From positions 20,930,344 to 20,994,343 of the forward strand of contig NC_033621.1 of the NCBI RefSeq assembly GCF_001540865.1: 64,000 bases of DNA. The letters are read 5' to 3'. The position numbers were made by a program, and so were the translations under genes. The notes below the pieces were generated by a model. The model worked only from the letters and a program-made list of their open reading frames with translations. It had not been told where the DNA came from and searched no databases. This document shows, piece by piece, positions 59,371 to 64,000 of this stretch. Numbering within the stretch: position 1 is the stretch's first letter; each line of letters opens with the position of its first letter. Origin of the DNA: Ananas comosus (lineage: Eukaryota > Streptophyta > Magnoliopsida > Poales > Bromeliaceae).

Positions 59371-59977
59371 ACCCATTAAAACCAACAAGTACCTCTCTTG
59401 TCGTATAGCATATTTTTATTTTATCATCCTATAATTTCAAAAGTTGCACTTTATCTCTATGTGATTTAATTTTATTTTATTTAAAAAATTTTACGTCATA
59501 TAGAATGGCTAAATATAAATTAATCGAACCATGTGAAATAGTTAAGTATAATTTTTTTGAACTACAAAATATGTAAATTAAAAATAATCATTAAAATAAA
59601 AAAATAATATATAATAAATAAATAAAATGCACGCCGAGGCAATTTTGCGATTGATTTAAAAGATAGTATAAAAAAAGAATGCGTCTTTAAACAGAAAAGA
59701 AAGATTGCATGAACGAGGGAAAAAAAAAAAAAAAAAAGAATCGTGCTCCGTACATTATCAATTTGGAAGAACTGTGACCTCGACTTTTTGTGCGAGTCTC
59801 CCAAAAAACAAAAAAAAAAAGAGAAATTGATAACAAACCTTAATGTATAAAAAAAATGACCAATTGCATAAAAGAAATTCCAATTATTTTGTGACTTTGT
59901 AAAATCGATGGCACTCTTTTTAATTTTATTGCAGATCGGTTTCGTTGTTTTCTAGGCAAACTGACCAAAATATCTTT
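59371..59977. repeat. AT-rich DNA with a diverged foldback arm
   Basis: 59855-59960 (GACCAATTGCATAAAAGAAATTCC and an ATTTTGTGACTTTGTAAAATCG-like stretch) resembles the TIR that starts at 59978, so a partial older copy of the same family sits directly outside it. No gene. Confidence 0.4.
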
Positions 59978-60516
59978 GGCCAAATTGGCATAAAAAATTC
60001 ACTTATTTTGGGCTTTTGCAAATCGGGCCACATTTTTTCGTTTTTGCAGATTTTGATCCGCATTTTTCAGCAAACTGACTCAAATACCTTTTATTACTTT
60101 TTCTGGCCTTTCCTCTTTCTTCTCTTCATTCGTTCTCTCGTTTCTTTTTTTTTCTCGCCGGCAAGGCGGCAGGCGGAGCGAGGCAAAAACGGTCCTTCTG
60201 CCTCTCACCCTCATGCTCTCCGCCCTCCGCCCTTTGCCTTCGTCATGCACCCGCCACTTTCCCGCTACGACCCCATCAAAGGCCGGGCAAGCTGACTTTT
60301 TTTTTGCTTTTTTCGTTTTTTTTTCTTCTCGAATCTTCTCCGACCGTCATCGACGACAACGCCTCTCGACCATTCCCCCCTTCTCATCTCTCCTCTCCCT
60401 CATTTTCTGCCGCCTCGAGACAGATTTAGTCTTCGCCGGCGCTGACTTGACCGCGTAAGGTCACTGCGGCGTTACAGAACAGCCTGCGAGCGGGGGTCCT
60501 TAGCTGCGTCGCTCAC

Positions 60517-60925
60517 NNNNNNNNNNNNNNNNNNNNNNNNNNNNNNNNNNNNNNNNNNNNNNNNNNNNNNNNNNNNNNNNNNNNNNNNNNNNNNNNNNNN
60601 NNNNNNNNNNNNNNNNNNNNNNNNNNNNNNNNNNNNNNNNNNNNNNNNNNNNNNNNNNNNNNNNNNNNNNNNNNNNNNNNNNNNNNNNNNNNNNNNNNNN
60701 NNNNNNNNNNNNNNNNNNNNNNNNNNNNNNNNNNNNNNNNNNNNNNNNNNNNNNNNNNNNNNNNNNNNNNNNNNNNNNNNNNNNNNNNNNNNNNNNNNNN
60801 NNNNNNNNNNNNNNNNNNNNNNNNNNNNNNNNNNNNNNNNNNNNNNNNNNNNNNNNNNNNNNNNNNNNNNNNNNNNNNNNNNNNNNNNNNNNNNNNNNNN
60901 NNNNNNNNNNNNNNNNNNNNNNNNN
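60517..60925. other. Assembly gap (N run)
   Basis: 409 consecutive Ns; translations across it are meaningless. Confidence 0.99.
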
Positions 60926-61370
60926 GTTTCTCCTCTTGTTGCACTATTTCTACTCTTGTTTACACAGAAATGGTGCAACAAGAGGAGAAACAGTATATAT
61001 ATCTCTTAAAACAGTGCAGTTTCTCCTCTTGTTGCACTGTTTATTCTCTTGTTGCACTATTTCTCCACTTGTTTACACAGAAATGGTGCAACAAGAGAAA
61101 AAACAGTGCAACAAGAGGAGAAACAGTATAAATATCTCTTAAAAGTGTGCAGTTTAAGATAAAAAATAGTGTAACAAGAGAAAAAATAGTGCAACAAGAG
61201 GAAAAACAGTGCAACTTTTATTTAAAGAGTGTAACTTTCATCTTAATTGATGCAGTTTACATCTGAAAGAGTGTAATAAGAAGAGAAACAGTATAAATAT
61301 CTCTCAAAGAGTGTAATTTTCGTTTAAAGAGTGTAGTTTTCATCTTAAAGTTACAGTTTACATCTTAAGT
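60926..61370. repeat. Array of GTGCAACAAGAG-type direct and inverted repeats
   Basis: AGTGCAACAAGAGGAGAAACAGT and its inverse (TTTCTCCTCTTGTTGCACT) recur more than ten times with variants, including TTTACACAGAAATGGTGCAACAAGAG twice. They grade into AGAGTGTAACTTTCATCTTA-type units. This is the internal region of the foldback element next to the gap; the tandem structure probably caused the gap. Confidence 0.8.
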
Positions 61371-62245
61371 AGTACAACTTATAATTTTTTTTGCAATTAA
61401 CGATGCAATTTCATATTCATCCTTCTTTTTATATAATTTTTTATCTTTATTTTTTTTTCTGTTTTTTCTATAATTTTTTTTTGTCACCCTCTCTGCCAAC
61501 AGCTACGGTATCGGCGACGACGCCGCTAAGGACCCCCATTCCGAGCCTGTAGCGCCGTAGTGACCTCCACGGTGTCGACGTCGGCGCCAGCGAAGATGCA
61601 TCGTTGTCGAAGGCGGCAGAGAATGAGGGAGAGGGAGAGATGAGAAGGGCGGGGAAGGACAAGAGAGACGTCGTCGTCGAAGACGGTGGAGAAGAGTCGA
61701 AGAAGAAAAGAAAAGAAAAAAGTAAAAAAAAAAAAAAAGTCGCGGCGCGGCCTTGGCGAGGTTGGAGGCGAGGAATGTGGGGGTGCGTGGACGAGAACAA
61801 GGGCGAGGGCAAAGGCAAGAGAATGAGGGTGAGAGGCGAGACGGACTGTTTCCGCCTCCGCTCTGCCGGCGAGGAAAAAAAAAAAGAACGAGAGAAACGA
61901 AGAGGAGAGCGAAAGAGGAAAGAGAAAAAGTAAAAAGGGTATTTTGGTCAGTTTGTTGAAAAAGCGGACCGAATCTGTAAAAACGAAAAATGTGGCCCGG
62001 TTTTGCAAAAGTCCAAAATAAGTGGATTTTTTATGCAAATTGGCCAAAAAACATTATAAACAATTTTGTGCTTGATGCTAAGCATTAATATTGTTCGAGG
62101 TTTAGATGATTATTCATTACTTGCTAAAAATATATCTTATTTATTTTTGTATATGTTTTTCATTGATTTCACAAATTTAACTAAAATATAATTTTTATAG
62201 ATCTGAATAAGAAAGTAAATAGGCATTTTTTTAGGGTTAATTTTA

Positions 62246-62666
62246 GAAAAAACTTCAAATACCTTATGTGGTTTCGCACTTTCTTACTTTGGTACCATAT
62301 AGTTTAAAGTGCATCAAGTTAATACTCTTTGGTTTCGCACTTTTTCACTTTAGTATCCTGTGATTTCAAGTGTATGAAGTTAGTACCATATGGTTTCGCA
62401 CTTTCTCACTTTAGTATCATGTGGTTTAATATTTCGTTAAATTATATACTCCGAAATGGATAATAAAAAAAAAAATTTAAACCACAGGGTACTAACTTGA
62501 TACAAAAATAAAACCATAGGATACTAACTTGATACACTTGAAACCACAGGGTACTAAAGTGAGAAAATGCGAAACCACAAAGTACTAACTTGACACACTT
62601 TAAACCGCAAGGTACTAAAGTGAGAAAGTGCGAAACCACATGCATGAGGATATTTGAAGTTTCCCC
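62246..62666. mobile_element. Mutator-like MITE, copy 2, with 9-bp TSD
   Basis: The inverted ends are GAAAAAACTTCAAATACC and ...GGATATTTGAAGTTTCCCC. The perfect 9-bp direct repeat TTAATTTTA lies at 62237-62245 and 62667-62675. The interior has the same GTGGTTTCGCACTTTCT / ACCACAGGGTACTAACTTGA motif set as 35633-36065. 421 bases, non-coding. Confidence 0.9.
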
Positions 62667-62675
62667 TTAATTTTA

Positions 62676-62926
62676 CTTGTACCGGTCAAAAGATAAAAAA
62701 TATGATAAATGCTCTTAAAAATTATTATTAATACTATGATTACTCCTTTAAATATATACATTCTTTCAAATCCATCCTTATAAGCTCGGTTAAATATTAT
62801 GATTTTTTTATTAAATAAAAATTAAATTATCGATTTTTGACTCTTGAAAGGTATTGAAAGTTATAATCAGAAAATATATATATCCTTAACCCTCAACTAT
62901 AATATTTCTCAAAAAAAAAAAAAAAA
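62676..62926. other. AT-rich intergenic spacer
   Basis: No gene or repeat recognised apart from an A run at about 62911-62926. Confidence 0.4.
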
Positions 62927-63336
62927 CCCTCAACTATAATCTATTTTGAAGAAGGTTCCTAATTTTTTTTTTTCTGTAAAAAGATCCCGTCAGTTTTCAT
63001 TTATTTGATTTAAAATAATTTCATGAATTGCATTAAATATATTGTTCAAAATCAAGACACTCTACTACCAACTAACTATTAAATCTAGAATTTGACTTTT
63101 TTCGCCAATTGAATAAAAATTTTAGTATTTCGTCAAATTTAACGGCTTTAATTATTTTTAATTACAGACATTATAAATTTAATAGTTAGTTTGCTAACAG
63201 AGTGTCTTATTTTTTAACAAAATATTTAATTTAATTCATAAAAATAAACTAAACTAAATAAATAGAAACTGAATCGGTCTTTATATAGAAAAAAAAAAAA
63301 ATAGAAGCCTTCTTCAAAATAGCCTACAGTCAAGGG
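62927..63336. mobile_element. Palindromic MITE
   Basis: The left end CCCTCAACTATAATCTATTTTGAAGAAGG is mirrored at the right by CCTTCTTCAAAATAGCC followed by a CAGTCAAGGG end. T-rich and A-rich inner arms (TTTTTTTTTTCTGTAAAAAGATC versus TTATATAGAAAAAAAAAAAAATAG) also pair. About 410 bases, AT-rich, non-coding. Confidence 0.65.
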
Positions 63337-63797
63337 TGTTAAATAGCATATTTCTCCACTTAGAGTTTGCTACTATACTTGTATGAGTAACGACTCCGTT
63401 TAGTACCTTTTCAGTTTTCAGCCCGTTTATATTTATCCCTTTAATCATTTTCATCTCTTTCCGTTAATTCATACAATATATTAAACTACCACACCCATAC
63501 TAAACCTTAGGGAACCCCGCTATTATCCCCTACAATTAGGCGACCGATGCGCACTAAATTTATCGAGTATAAAAAAATTATAACTCATCAAATATATACA
63601 GTCAATCCTAACTTTAGAGAGGATATATATACATATTACTCAATCTTCGTACGGATACATATACATAGTTTTCCAACCTTTGAAGGCGTCGGTACAGGAT
63701 GAAATTTAACATTTATGATATATATATATGACCACATGCTTTTTCTCCAACTTCTTAGTCAACCGAAAAGGTCTACACAACCAAATGCAAAAATCCG
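63337..63797. other. Intergenic DNA
   Basis: No gene or clear repeat recognised; AT-rich. Confidence 0.4.
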
Positions 63798-63966
63798 TAA
63801 CCGACCTCCGCTAGAGCAAAGTGTGCCAGAAAGGCCTTTGGGATGGTCACCCACTCAAAGTTCGAATCCTAGTTGATTCACCATTTCAGCTAAATTTATT
63901 TCTAAATGAAAATAAAGACGAAGCAGGTAGCGTTATTACCCTATTTCTCAAAAAAAAAAAAAAAAA
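63798..63966 (+). mobile_element. tRNA-derived SINE, copy 2
   Basis: Plus-strand copy of the SINE at 1675-1837. It has a diverged A-box-like region (GTGCCAGAAAGGCCTTTGG), the B-box AAAGTTCGAATCC (63858-63870), the shared body TAGTTGATTCACCATTTCAGC, CTAAATTTATTTCTAAATGAAA and GACGAAGCAGGTAGCG, a short CT motif and a poly(A) tail at 63950-63966. The target duplication is not clear. Confidence 0.8.
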
Positions 63967-64000
63967 CCGAAAATGTATTACTTTGGATAGCAATCGTCGA

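Larger units (their letters stand above)
59978..62045. mobile_element. Long-arm foldback element (about 2.1 kb), copy B, with N gap
   Basis: The left end is GGCCAAATTGGCATAAAAAA, then TTATTTTGGGCTTTTGCAAA and GGGCCACATTTTT. The right end is the inverse (AAAAATGTGGCCCGG, CAAAAGTCCAAAATAAG, TTATGCAAATTGGCC). The arms (about 59978-60510 and 61495-62045) share GCGCTGAC/CGTCGG-containing GC-rich segments and the TCGACGACAACG block. A 409-base N gap lies at 60517-60925. Same family as 36119-38196; no real gene in it. Confidence 0.75.

Noticed and set aside
60472..60981. Frames translated as runs of X
   Set aside because: They span the N gap and are not interpretable.
1..64000. CRISPR array, operon, phage or bacterial insertion
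   Set aside because: None found; gene structure and repeats are those of a plant nuclear chromosome.

Overview
This is a plant nuclear genome window, most likely from a non-grass monocot. The evidence is large intron-split genes with GT-AG introns, chloroplast-type products, very AT-rich intergenic DNA and many plant-style transposable elements. Pineapple is my best guess from the look of the repeats, but I cannot verify it. There are no prokaryotic features, CRISPR arrays, rRNA or true tRNA genes.

Five genes can be read with confidence, all on the minus strand. For four of them I joined exons by hand so that every junction keeps the frame. They are: an ABC1/UbiB-type atypical kinase (3798-12263, 12 exons, 477 aa); a one-exon secreted, probably GPI-anchored arabinogalactan/BCP1-like peptide (22476-22826, 116 aa); an Oxa1/YidC/Alb3-family thylakoid insertase of the ALB4 type (25474-35305, 12 exons, 520 aa); a CP31-type chloroplast RNA-binding protein with two RRMs (46633-50468, 4 exons, 330 aa); and an RGLG-type copine/vWA plus RING E3 ligase (52312-57852, 11 exons, 481 aa). 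On the plus strand there is one orphan signal-peptide exon (24040-24148) whose remaining gene is missing beyond a single unresolved base.

Mobile DNA fills most of the rest. 1-548 is the 3' end of a Ty1/copia element. 1675-1837 and 63798-63966 are two copies of one tRNA-derived SINE. 14950-15494 is a palindromic MITE. 16590-17720 and 21560-22205 share a Helitron-like 3' end. 18250-19380 is a 5'-truncated LINE with an intact target-site duplication. 35633-36065 and 62246-62666 are two related MITEs with perfect 9-bp target duplications. 36119-38196 and 59978-62045 are about 2.1-kb long-arm foldback elements, the second holding a 409-bp N gap. 38372-39070 is a nested foldback. 39349-41484 is a Helitron-like element with an internal 654-bp repeat, and it abuts a decayed MULE transposase (41500-42260). 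44500-45890 carries G-runs and motif arrays. 58240-59024 is a palindromic element with hairpin-forming internal motifs.

Functionally, two of the five genes (ALB4-type, CP31-type) act in the chloroplast, and the ABC1 kinase may act in an organelle. RGLG is membrane-associated ubiquitin signalling and the AGP-like peptide is extracellular. Nothing suggests they form a pathway together. I found no convincing new biological system. The most useful leads are an in-frame, stop-free ALB4 intron encoding a hydrophobic segment, two frame-dictated GC-AG introns, the transposon families with clean target duplications, and single Ns that mark hidden repeat-associated assembly losses.
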